Assembly: GCF_029892565.1 (NCBI RefSeq)
Contig: NZ_JARXVH010000003.1
Coordinates: 124,001-188,000, forward strand
Origin: Streptomyces pseudovenezuelae
Lineage (GTDB): Bacteria; Actinomycetota; Actinomycetes; Streptomycetales; Streptomycetaceae
Direction of reading: 5' to 3'
Length of the DNA stretch: 64,000 nt
Shown here piece by piece: positions 16,519 through 25,137 of this stretch (the first letter of the stretch is position 1; every line of letters starts with the position of its first letter). Below the pieces are notes generated by a model, which searched no databases, was not told the DNA's origin, and worked only from the letters and a program-made list of their open reading frames with translations. A program made the position numbers and the translations under genes.

Positions 16519-19350
16519 TCAGTCGTCCGCCGAGTTCGAAGCCGCCGCCTTCTTGGCGACCGTCTTCGTGGCGGCCTTCTTCGTGGTCGTCTTCTTCGCG
16601 GCCGTCGTCGTCTTCTTCGCCGCGGTCTTCTTGGCCGCCGTCGCCTTCTTGGCCGGTGCGGCCTTCTTGGCGGGCGCCTTCTTCGCGGTCTTCTTGGCGG
16701 GCGACTTCGCACGCTTCTCGGCGAGCAGCTCGAAGCCGCGCTCCGGGGTGATCTCCTCGACGCTGTCGCCGGAGCGCAGGGTCGCGTTGGTCTCCCCGTC
16801 GGTGACGTACGGCCCGAAGCGGCCGTCCTTCACCACGACCGGCTTCTCGCTGATGGGGTCAACGCCCAGTTCCTTCAGCGGCGGCTTGGCGGCCGCGCGG
16901 CCCCGCTGCTTGGGCTGGGCGTAGATCGCCTGCGCCTCTTCCAGCGTGATCGTGAAGAGCTGGTCCTCGGCCGTGAGCGACCGCGAGTCCGTGCCCTTCT
17001 TCAGGTACGGGCCGTAGCGGCCGTTCTGCGCGGTGATCTCCACGCCGTCCGCGTCCTTGCCGACGACGCGCGGCAGCGACATCAGCTTGAGGGCGTCGGC
17101 CAGCGTCACCGTGTCGAGGGTCATCGACTTGAACAGCGAGGCCGTACGCGGCTTGACGGCGTTCTTCCCGGTCTTCGGGGTGCCCTCGGGGAGCACCTCG
17201 GTGACGTACGGGCCGTAGCGGCCGTCCCTGGCGATGATCTGGTGGCCGGACTCCGGGTCCGCGCCCAGCTCGAAGTCACCGCTCGGCTTGGCGAGCAACT
17301 CCTCCGCGAGTTCGACCGTCAGCTCGTCCGGCGCCAGGTCCTCCTGCACGTCGGCGCGCTGGTGGTTCTCGGAGTCCTTCTCGCCGCGCTCGACGTACGG
17401 GCCGTAGCGGCCGACGCGGAGCACGATGTCGTTGCCGACCGGGAAGGACGACACCTCGCGGGCGTCGATGGCGCCCAGGTCGGTGACGAGCTCCTTGAGG
17501 CCGCCCAGGTGGTCGCCGTCGCCGTTGCCGGCCTCGGCGGCGCCCGTCGCCTCGCCCTCGCCGAAGTAGAAGCGCCGCAGCCACGGCACGGCCTGCGCCT
17601 CACCGCTGGCGATGCGGTCGAGGTCGTCCTCCATCTTGGCGGTGAAGCTGTAGTCGACGAGCCGCCCGAAGTGCTTCTCCAGGAGGTTGACCACGGCGAA
17701 GGACAGGAAGGACGGCACCAGGGCCGTGCCCTTCTTGAAGACGTAGCCGCGGTCGAGGATCGTGCCGATGATCGACGCGTACGTCGACGGGCGGCCGATC
17801 TCGCGCTCTTCGAGCTCCTTGACGAGGCTGGCCTCGGTGTAGCGGGCCGGGGGCTTGGTGGCGTGCCCGTCGACCGTGAGTTCCTCGGCGCTGAGCGCGT
17901 CGCCCTCGGCGACCTGGGGCAGCCGCCGCTCGCGGTCGTCCAGCTCGGCGTTCGGGTCGTCGGCGCCCTCGACGTAGGCCTTGAGGAAGCCGTGGAAGGT
18001 GATCGTCTTGCCGGAGGCGCTGAACTCGACGTCCCGGCCGTCGGACGAGGTGCCCGCGATCTTCACGGTGACGGAGTTGCCGACCGCGTCCTTCATCTGG
18101 GAGGCGACGGTCCGCTTCCAGATCAGCTCGTAGAGCCGGAACTGGTCACCGGTCAGGCCGGTCTCGGCGGGCGTGCGGAAACGATCACCCGAGGGGCGGA
18201 TCGCCTCGTGCGCCTCCTGCGCGTTCTTGACCTTCCCGGCGTACACCCGCGGCTGGGCCGGCAGGTAGTCGGCGCCGTACAGCTGCGTCACCTGGGCGCG
18301 GGCGGCGGTGATCGCCGTCTCGCTCAGGGTCGTGGAGTCCGTACGCATGTAGGTGATGTAGCCGTTCTCGTACAGCTTCTGCGCGACCTGCATGGTGGCC
18401 TTCGCGCCGAAGCCGAGCTTGCGGCTGGCCTCCTGCTGGAGCGTCGTCGTACGGAACGGGGCGTACGGCGAGCGGCGGTACGGCTTCGACTCGACGGAGC
18501 GGACGGCGAACCGCGTGTCCGCCAGGGCGGCGGCCAGGGCGCGGGCGTTGGCCTCGTCGAGGTGGAGGGTGTTCGCGCCCTTGATCTGGCCCAGGGAGTC
18601 GAAGTCGCGGCCCTGTGCGACCCGCTTGCCGTCGACGGCCTGGAGGCGGGCGACGAGGGACGACGGGTCGCTCGCGTCACCGGCGCGGCCGGTCCCGAAG
18701 GTGCCCGTCAGGTCCCAGTACTCGGCGGAACGAAACGCGATGCGCTCGCGTTCCCGCTCCACCACGAGCCGGGTGGCGACGGACTGGACACGGCCGGCCG
18801 ACAGGCGCGGCATGACCTTCTTCCACAGGACCGGCGAGACCTCGTAGCCGTAGAGGCGGTCGAGGATGCGGCGGGTCTCCTGGGCGTCGACCAGGGGCTG
18901 GTTGAGGTCGCGCGGGTTGGCCACGGCGGCCCGGATCGCGTCCTTGGTGATCTCGTGGAACACCATGCGCTTGACCGGGACCTTGGGCTTCAGGACCTCG
19001 AGAAGGTGCCACGCGATGGCCTCGCCCTCGCGGTCCTCATCGGTGGCCAGGAAGAGTTCGTCGGAGTCCTTGAGCAGATCCTTGAGCTTCTTGACCTGGG
19101 CCCGCTTGTCGGCGTTGACCACATAGATCGGCTCGAAGTCGTGCTCGACGTCCACGCCGAGCCGACGGACCTCGCCCGTGTACTTCTCGGGCACCTCCGC
19201 GGCGCCGTTGGGAAGGTCGCGGATGTGCCCGACGCTCGCCTCGACGACATATCCGGGGCCAAGGTAGCCCTTGATCGTCTTCGCCTTGGCGGGCGACTCG
19301 ACAATGACGAGTCGGCGGCCGCCGTGTGCGGTCTCGCTGGTCGGGGACAA
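16519..19350 (-). CDS. topA: DNA topoisomerase I
   Basis: The 943-residue type IA topoisomerase that relaxes negative supercoils. The Toprim domain starts at RRLVIVESPAKAKTI and includes ATDEDREGEA; the active-site region is GYITYMRTDST. Several GRYGPY repeat modules fill the C-terminal third, ending in a Lys/Ala tail (KKTAKKAPAKKAAP and similar), which in Streptomyces is known to aid processivity. TTG 19350 is preferred as start (encoding MSPTSET, with GGAGAGAAG upstream); the in-frame ATG 19413 would add a basic 21-residue leader not seen in homologues I remember. It is essential in Streptomyces and supercoiling-controlled. Confidence 0.95.
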   Translation of the reverse strand: MSPTSETAHGGRRLVIVESPAKAKTIKGYLGPGYVVEASVGHIRDLPNGAAEVPEKYTGEVRRLGVDVEHDFEPIYVVNADKRAQVKKLKDLLKDSDELFLATDEDREGEAIAWHLLEVLKPKVPVKRMVFHEITKDAIRAAVANPRDLNQPLVDAQETRRILDRLYGYEVSPVLWKKVMPRLSAGRVQSVATRLVVERERERIAFRSAEYWDLTGTFGTGRAGDASDPSSLVARLQAVDGKRVAQGRDFDSLGQIKGANTLHLDEANARALAAALADTRFAVRSVESKPYRRSPYAPFRTTTLQQEASRKLGFGAKATMQVAQKLYENGYITYMRTDSTTLSETAITAARAQVTQLYGADYLPAQPRVYAGKVKNAQEAHEAIRPSGDRFRTPAETGLTGDQFRLYELIWKRTVASQMKDAVGNSVTVKIAGTSSDGRDVEFSASGKTITFHGFLKAYVEGADDPNAELDDRERRLPQVAEGDALSAEELTVDGHATKPPARYTEASLVKELEEREIGRPSTYASIIGTILDRGYVFKKGTALVPSFLSFAVVNLLEKHFGRLVDYSFTAKMEDDLDRIASGEAQAVPWLRRFYFGEGEATGAAEAGNGDGDHLGGLKELVTDLGAIDAREVSSFPVGNDIVLRVGRYGPYVERGEKDSENHQRADVQEDLAPDELTVELAEELLAKPSGDFELGADPESGHQIIARDGRYGPYVTEVLPEGTPKTGKNAVKPRTASLFKSMTLDTVTLADALKLMSLPRVVGKDADGVEITAQNGRYGPYLKKGTDSRSLTAEDQLFTITLEEAQAIYAQPKQRGRAAAKPPLKELGVDPISEKPVVVKDGRFGPYVTDGETNATLRSGDSVEEITPERGFELLAEKRAKSPAKKTAKKAPAKKAAPAKKATAAKKTAAKKTTTAAKKTTTKKAATKTVAKKAAASNSADD

Positions 19351-19595
19351 CTTCGCTCTTCTCTCCGGTCGACGCTGGGGCCTCCCCAGGCGTTCGTCCC
19401 GGGGTCGGGTCATGGTGACGCTGCGGAGTGTGACGGTACATCCCGCCCCCGTGTCAAACGGGAAAAGCCCGCAACGGCCACTCGAACGGTAACCCGACTA
19501 CCGCCATTCCTGCCGCCCGGAGTACCCACCGGCTCTTTCGCGTCTGACCGGAGGATCACCTCCCAGTTGTCGGAGTCCCAGCTCCGGGCCCGCTT

Positions 19596-19793
19596 TCAGA
19601 CCCTTGTGAGGCACCAGACCCCGAGAACCAGCGCGATCACCGACGCGAGACTCGCGATCGTCACCGATGCGACCGGACTCACACCCTGCGCGACCGGTTC
19701 CCCCTGCCGCGCCCGGCTCACCGTCCACACCAGCAGCCCGCTTCCGAACAGGGCGAACACCACTCCCGCGAAGATCGCAGGTCCGCTCTCCAT
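19596..19793 (-). CDS. small membrane protein
   Basis: A 65-residue protein with two hydrophobic segments (about residues 5-24 and 40-62) joined by a short basic loop. ATG 19793 is preferred over an upstream ATG because the extra residues would be a polar leader. It sits between the kinase gene and topA on the same strand. Its function is not known; it has the shape of small actinobacterial inner-membrane proteins. Confidence 0.65.
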   Translation of the reverse strand: MESGPAIFAGVVFALFGSGLLVWTVSRARQGEPVAQGVSPVASVTIASLASVIALVLGVWCLTRV

Positions 19794-19935
19794 GGTTCCC
19801 GTTGCCCCTTTTCTCCCGTCCGTGCGTGCCCGGCCCGTGGAGGCTGACACGGGCGGGCGGCGCACAGACGAACCCCAGGTGAACGCGGGGCCGACACGCC
19901 TGCGGGCTCACCGGGGCGCCCGCTCCGCACCCGGC

Positions 19936-22374
19936 TCAGACCGATCCGGGCACGGGTATCTTTCCGGTCGACTTCGTGTTGTCCGACCGGCTCACCGTGC
20001 ACACCACCTTGCTGAAGCCCCGGTCCCAGTCGTCCTGATCGGCCACCCAGCCGTACACGACCCGCTCCGATCCCGGCGCCCAGGTCGACTCGAACTTGTT
20101 GCCGCAGAGCTTGGTCGCGTTCTCGCTGCCCTTCTTGAAACTCATGCTCACGGGGGCCTGCACAGCGCCTATGACCTGGTCGGTGTGCGGCTTGGCGCAG
20201 TCGGTGAGCGGCGCCTTGTAGCCCTCCTCCACCTCCACGTACTCCCAGCAGTCACCGACGCTCATCTGACCGACCCACAGATTCGAGCCCGCGTCCCGGA
20301 AACGGCCCACTTCGCCGCCGATCGCCGCATGCCGCCCGAGTACGAGACACGCCGTACCGCCGTCGGCCGCCCCGAACCCCTCCTTCGTCGGTACGACGGC
20401 GTACCCGGCCGCGTCGGGCAGCGCGTCCACGACCGCCCTGCTCTGGCTCTCGCAGCGCCGCGCGCCCTGGTCGCGGGCGTCGCCGAAGTCGGTGGCCGTG
20501 TCGACCGCCACGACCTGGCCGTCGGGCCAGTCCTCTGCGCAGTCCACCACCCCCAGGTTCGGCGCCGACTCGAACGGCGTCCCCGACCAGACCGCCTTCA
20601 CACAATCCCCGGTTTCCAGGGGCCGGTTGAGCCCCACCACATCGCCGTACGGCAGTACCGGCCCGGTCGGCACCGGCGAACCCTGCGACACGCTCGGCGA
20701 CGCGGACTTCTTCGTCGCCGCGCTGTTCTTCCCCCCGTCACCGTCACCCCCGGCCAGGGAGGCAACCCCCCACGCACCACCGACGATCACGAGAACGACC
20801 CCCACGACGAGCGCGACAACCGCCATCCGCCGCTTCCCGGCCGAGCCAGGCGGCACCGGCGCCTGGCCGACACCGGGCCCGATCGGACCACCGGTCCCGT
20901 GAGCCGTGGGGGCGGCCGCGCTCCAGTAACTGCCGGGGCCACCGCTGGCGTAGGCCGGTGTCGCGCCGCTCTGCGGGTACGCCGGCGGAACGGCACCTCC
21001 GCCACTCCCGCTCCCCGGAGCGGACACCGGGGTGTTGCTCCCGGTGTACGGCGTCCCACCCGCGCCCCCGGGCGAGGGCTGCGCATACGGGTTGGCCGGA
21101 TCCACCGCGCGCCGTTGGGTGGGCGGAGTCCACATGTCGTAGGCAGAAGCCGCAGGTGGCGACCCTGGTGCGGCACCGGGCATCCCACCAGGCGTGGCCG
21201 GACCCGCAGGGTGCCCCACCCCGCCCCCACGACCTCCCGGAGTGTCAGGACCGCCCGCCGGAGTGTGCGGTGTCTGCGGGGAGTTCGGCGCCTGGGGCGC
21301 ACCCGGCGTCTGCGGAGCCCCCGCCATGGGGCCACCGCTCCACCCACCGGCGTACTCCGGCGGCTGACTGCCGGCGTACCCAGGCTCCGGCCTGCTGACG
21401 TACCCCTGCGCCGAGCCACCGACGTACCCAGGCGGCGCACTCTGGACGTACCCGATGGGCGGCCCGAACCCTCCACCGTCCGCCCCTTGCGGAGCCCCTT
21501 CCTGCGCCCCGCGAAGCACCCGCTCCAGCCCCCGCGCGACCGTCTCGGGCGACGACCTGCGGACGGGATCCTTGACGAGCAACCCCTGGAGCACCGGCGT
21601 CAGTTCACCGGCCCGGACCGGTGAGGTCGGTTCCTCGCCGAGGAGGGCCGTCAGGGTGGCGTAGTCGCCGTGGCCGTCGAAGGGGCCGCGGCCCTCCACG
21701 GCCGCGTACAGCGTGGCGCCCAGGGAGAACAGGTCGGCGGCAGGGGTCGGCGGCTCGCCCCGCGCGCGTTCCGGGGCGAGATAGCCGGGCGTGCCGAGGA
21801 TGCCGGCGGTGGCGGTCAGGCGGGGCTCGCGGGACTCGGGCTGGAGCGCGATGCCGTAGTCGGTGAGCAGCACGCGTGCGTAGAGGTCGCCCGAAGCGTC
21901 CGACGCCAGAAGGATGTTGGCCGGTTTCACGTCCCTGTGGAGGATGCCGATACGGTGCCCGGCGGTCAGCGCGTCGAGGACGGCGAGCCCGATCCGGGCC
22001 GTCTGGACGGGCGACAGCGGCCCCGTCCGCCGTACGACCGCCTGGAGGTCGACCGCGTCCGGCACGTACTCCATGACGATCCAGGGCAGCCCCTCGTGCA
22101 TCACCACGTCGTGCACCGTGGCCACGTGCGGGTGGCCGCGCAGGCGGGCCGCGTGCCTGGCCTCGCTGCGGGCGCGCGCGATGCGCTGTGACGGCGCGCT
22201 CGGGTCCATCGGGACGTCCGCGAGCGCGATCTCCTTGATCGCGACCTCGCAGGCCAACTCCTCGTCGTACGCGAGCCAGACGCGGCCCATGCCGCCCGCG
22301 CCGAGCGTCCGCGTCAGCCGGTACCGGCCGTTGATGATCCTGTCTTCGCCCTGATCCGGCGTCTCCCCCGCCAT
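19936..22374 (-). CDS. membrane-anchored Ser/Thr protein kinase (PknB-like)
   Basis: An 812-residue Hanks-type kinase. The kinase domain covers about residues 17-280: glycine loop LGAGGMGRVW, catalytic Lys in VAIKEI, catalytic loop HRDVKPANI, and a DFG-equivalent that reads TDYG. A long Gly/Pro/Tyr-rich linker (about 300-530) leads to one membrane helix (about 540-565) and an extracellular domain with several Cys. ATG 22374 follows GGGGGAGG and is preferred over an in-frame ATG at 22452. It is expected to phosphorylate cytoplasmic targets in response to an external signal; the ligand is unknown. Confidence 0.92.
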   Translation of the reverse strand: MAGETPDQGEDRIINGRYRLTRTLGAGGMGRVWLAYDEELACEVAIKEIALADVPMDPSAPSQRIARARSEARHAARLRGHPHVATVHDVVMHEGLPWIVMEYVPDAVDLQAVVRRTGPLSPVQTARIGLAVLDALTAGHRIGILHRDVKPANILLASDASGDLYARVLLTDYGIALQPESREPRLTATAGILGTPGYLAPERARGEPPTPAADLFSLGATLYAAVEGRGPFDGHGDYATLTALLGEEPTSPVRAGELTPVLQGLLVKDPVRRSSPETVARGLERVLRGAQEGAPQGADGGGFGPPIGYVQSAPPGYVGGSAQGYVSRPEPGYAGSQPPEYAGGWSGGPMAGAPQTPGAPQAPNSPQTPHTPAGGPDTPGGRGGGVGHPAGPATPGGMPGAAPGSPPAASAYDMWTPPTQRRAVDPANPYAQPSPGGAGGTPYTGSNTPVSAPGSGSGGGAVPPAYPQSGATPAYASGGPGSYWSAAAPTAHGTGGPIGPGVGQAPVPPGSAGKRRMAVVALVVGVVLVIVGGAWGVASLAGGDGDGGKNSAATKKSASPSVSQGSPVPTGPVLPYGDVVGLNRPLETGDCVKAVWSGTPFESAPNLGVVDCAEDWPDGQVVAVDTATDFGDARDQGARRCESQSRAVVDALPDAAGYAVVPTKEGFGAADGGTACLVLGRHAAIGGEVGRFRDAGSNLWVGQMSVGDCWEYVEVEEGYKAPLTDCAKPHTDQVIGAVQAPVSMSFKKGSENATKLCGNKFESTWAPGSERVVYGWVADQDDWDRGFSKVVCTVSRSDNTKSTGKIPVPGSV

Positions 22375-22569
22375 CGCGCCTCCCCCGAGACAGCGCGCCT
22401 CCCCCGAGAACGCGTGTGGCCTGTCTCTCGAAGATAGCTTCGCACCCGCCACTGACAGCAGCCCTTTTCGGGGCCAATCCCATCAGGTCGGGCACAGGGG
22501 TATCAGGGGTGCGGGCGCGCCCCACCAGTGACGCGCGCCCGTCGCGTGCAGGCCCGGTTCCGGCCGGGA

Positions 22570-24087
22570 TCAGGCCGGTTCGAGGAAGCCCTGCTCCACC
22601 AGGAGTCGGATCTGGGCAGGTGTGCGGTCGCGCAGCAGGACCGGGTCCTCGCCGACCAGTTGGGCGATCGCGTCCAGGATGCGACCGGCGCTCAGCGAGC
22701 CGTCGCACACGCCCGCGAACCCCGCGCCGACCGTGTCCACCTTGGTGGCCCGGCGCATCCCGCGGTGCTGGCGCAGCACCACGTGCTCGGGGTCCTCGGC
22801 GCCGGGCAGCCCGACCTGCTCCTGGATGACCTCGACGGCCAGCCTGAAGTGCTCTTCGAGCAGGGCCGCGTCGTCGTGCGCCCGCAGGTAGTCGATGCGG
22901 TCGAAGTGCGCTCGTACGGTGTCCCCGAGCGGCTGTTCGACCGGGTGCGGCCACTCCTCCGCGACGATCGAGGGCTCGGCGGCGTCCGTCCGGCGCAGGG
23001 TGATCCAGCCGAAGCCCACGGCCTTCACCTTGCGCGCCTCGAACTCGTCCAGCCACGCGTCGTACCGCGCCTGGTACTCGGCCGGATCCTCGCGGTGGTC
23101 GCCGGCGTCCCGCAGCCACAGTTCGGCGTACTGCGTGACGTCCTGCACCTCGCGCTGCACGATCCAGGCGTCGCAGCCGCGCGGCACCCACGACCGGAGC
23201 CGGTCCTGCCAGTCCTCCCCCTCCACGTGCTGCCAGTTGGCGAGGAACTGCGCGAACCCGCCCTCGCCGAGCCGCTCCCCCGCCTGCTGAACGAGCGTGC
23301 GGCACAGATCGTCCCCGCCCATCCCGCCGTCGCGGTACGTCAGCCGCGCGCCCGGCGAGATCACGAACGGCGGGTTCGACACGATCAGGTCGTACGTCTC
23401 GCCGTCCTTGACCGGCTCGAACAGCGAGCCCTCGCGCAGCTCGGCGGCCTGCGCGCCGGAGAGCGCCAGCGTGAGGGCGGTGATGTGCAACGCGCGCGGA
23501 TTGACGTCGGTCGCCGTCACGCGCGTGGCGTGCCGGGTGGCGTGCAGCGCCTGGATGCCGGAGCCGGTGCCGAGGTCGAGGGCGGCCGGGACGGGCGTAC
23601 GCACGGTGATGCCCGCGAGGGTGGTGGACGCGCCGCCGACGCCCAGGACGACGCCTTCCTCGCGGCTGCCGACCCCGCCGGCCCCACCGACGGCGCAGCC
23701 CAGGTCGGACACGATGAACCAGTCCTCGCCGCCGGGCCCGCCGTACGGCCGCACGTCCACGGTCGCGGCGACCTCGTCCGCGCCGACGGCGGCGAGCCAG
23801 CCGGCCTCCAGGCACGCGGCGACGGGCAGAACGCCCTCCACGCGTGCGTGCGGCACGGGTTGCTGCAAGAGGAACAGGCGTACGAGCACCGCGAGCGGGG
23901 TGTCCCCTCTGGTCGCCCTGAGCGCGGGCACGGTCTCACTACGGGCCAGCGCCGCGTACGCGGGGGCACCGAGCAGATCGAGCAGCCCGTCGGCGGTGAA
24001 GGACGCCGCGAGCAGGGCGTCCCGCAGCCGGGCGGCGACGTCATGGCGGTCGGAAGCGGGCAGGGCGGGCAGGCCTGAGTTACTCAC
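22570..24087 (-). CDS. class I SAM-dependent methyltransferase (HemK/PrmC-like core)
   Basis: A 505-residue protein. The SAM-binding motif ALDLGTGSGIQAL lies near residues 170-182 and the N6/N5-type catalytic motif SNPPFV near 240-245, as in PrmC/RlmG-type enzymes that methylate glutamine or adenine amino groups. An N-terminal helical domain of about 130 residues and a C-terminal domain of about 170 are specific to actinobacteria. The substrate cannot be told from sequence. It is on the same strand as its neighbours, with an intergenic gap of about 195 bases to the kinase. Confidence 0.85.
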   Translation of the reverse strand: MSNSGLPALPASDRHDVAARLRDALLAASFTADGLLDLLGAPAYAALARSETVPALRATRGDTPLAVLVRLFLLQQPVPHARVEGVLPVAACLEAGWLAAVGADEVAATVDVRPYGGPGGEDWFIVSDLGCAVGGAGGVGSREEGVVLGVGGASTTLAGITVRTPVPAALDLGTGSGIQALHATRHATRVTATDVNPRALHITALTLALSGAQAAELREGSLFEPVKDGETYDLIVSNPPFVISPGARLTYRDGGMGGDDLCRTLVQQAGERLGEGGFAQFLANWQHVEGEDWQDRLRSWVPRGCDAWIVQREVQDVTQYAELWLRDAGDHREDPAEYQARYDAWLDEFEARKVKAVGFGWITLRRTDAAEPSIVAEEWPHPVEQPLGDTVRAHFDRIDYLRAHDDAALLEEHFRLAVEVIQEQVGLPGAEDPEHVVLRQHRGMRRATKVDTVGAGFAGVCDGSLSAGRILDAIAQLVGEDPVLLRDRTPAQIRLLVEQGFLEPA

Positions 24088-24340
24088 ACCCCCATTGTGT
24101 CCGCGCCACCGACTCCCCGCGCAGCACCGCCCAGATCTTGCCTCCGACTACCCCTATGGGCACCCGCCACCACCGCTGCGGGCACCCGCCGCTCCCGCTG
24201 TGGGCAATCGTTCCGCAGGGCGATGGGGCCCGGTCGAGCGGAGCCGAGACTGGGGGAGGGTGGGCACAGCCGGCACCGCCGGGCCCGGCTCGACACGCCC
24301 AGCCCCCACGCCGAGCGCTCCTACCCGCACCCGCTACACG

Positions 24341-24913
24341 TCAGCTCGCCGTCGCCGCCGAAGAAGCGGACGCGCTCTTGCAGCTGGCCTGCTTGGCCAT
24401 CGCCTTGCCGACGTCGCCCTCCTCCAGGGTCTTCAGCGCGTCGTTCCCGCTCTGCCCCAGCTTGTCCAGCGAGGTCGCGATGTCCTTGAGGCCGTCGGCG
24501 AACTTCGCCTGGTCCTTGGTGTCGAGCTTGTCGACCTGCGTCTTCAAAGAGGCGTACGACGTGGCGATCCCGTCGAGCTCCTTGACCGCGTCCGTCTGCT
24601 TCTTCGCACCGTCGTCGACATCCGGCGCCCCGGCCTTCTCCACGGCGTCGCCGATCGCCTTGTAGGCGTCGGACATGTCCTGGAAAGCCTGCGCGTCGGT
24701 CTTCTGGACGTCCGCCGGAGTGCTGTTGTCCGAGGTCTGCTGCTGGATCGCGGCGTTGGCGGCCTCGATCTTCTTGGCCTGCGGCTGGACCGCGTCGCAG
24801 ACCTGCTTGGCCCAGGCATCCAGCTTCTCGTTGCTGTCGTCGCTGCTGCATCCCGACAGCGCCAGTACCAGTACCGCACCGCCGGACAGCGCGGCCGTGA
24901 GCTTCTTGTTCAC
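24341..24913 (-). CDS. small secreted lipoprotein
   Basis: About 190 residues. GTG 24913 behind GAAGGGACC gives a classic lipoprotein signal (MNKKLTAALSGGAVLVLALSGC) with lipobox LSGC near residue 22. The mature part is Ala/Asp/Lys-rich and almost wholly helical, with two Cys (VCDAV and ASCKS), suggesting an extracytoplasmic helical bundle closed by a disulfide. An in-frame ATG at 24955 is possible but would bury the signal peptide. Function unknown. Confidence 0.8.
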   Translation of the reverse strand: MNKKLTAALSGGAVLVLALSGCSSDDSNEKLDAWAKQVCDAVQPQAKKIEAANAAIQQQTSDNSTPADVQKTDAQAFQDMSDAYKAIGDAVEKAGAPDVDDGAKKQTDAVKELDGIATSYASLKTQVDKLDTKDQAKFADGLKDIATSLDKLGQSGNDALKTLEEGDVGKAMAKQASCKSASASSAATAS

Positions 24914-25137
24914 CGGATTGGTCCCTTCCATGGCTCTCGGCCCCGGAACATACACGCCGCGCAGACGTCAGCCGCATTCCGAACGTCCGACAGGAACACT
25001 TTTGAAGCCATTTGCACCAGGCGAGAGAAGGCTCACGAAAAGGGCGCACACACACGAGGACGGGCGGTCGACGCGCCAACGCGCGCCTCCCGCCCGCCCC
25101 TTGGGCCGAGCCCGGTCGAACCGTGTCGTGGGACCGC

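Noticed and set aside
16447..21624. A 1725-residue plus-strand ORF over topA and the kinase gene
   Set aside because: Antisense to genes with clear catalytic motifs; composition is an artefact of GC-rich codons.
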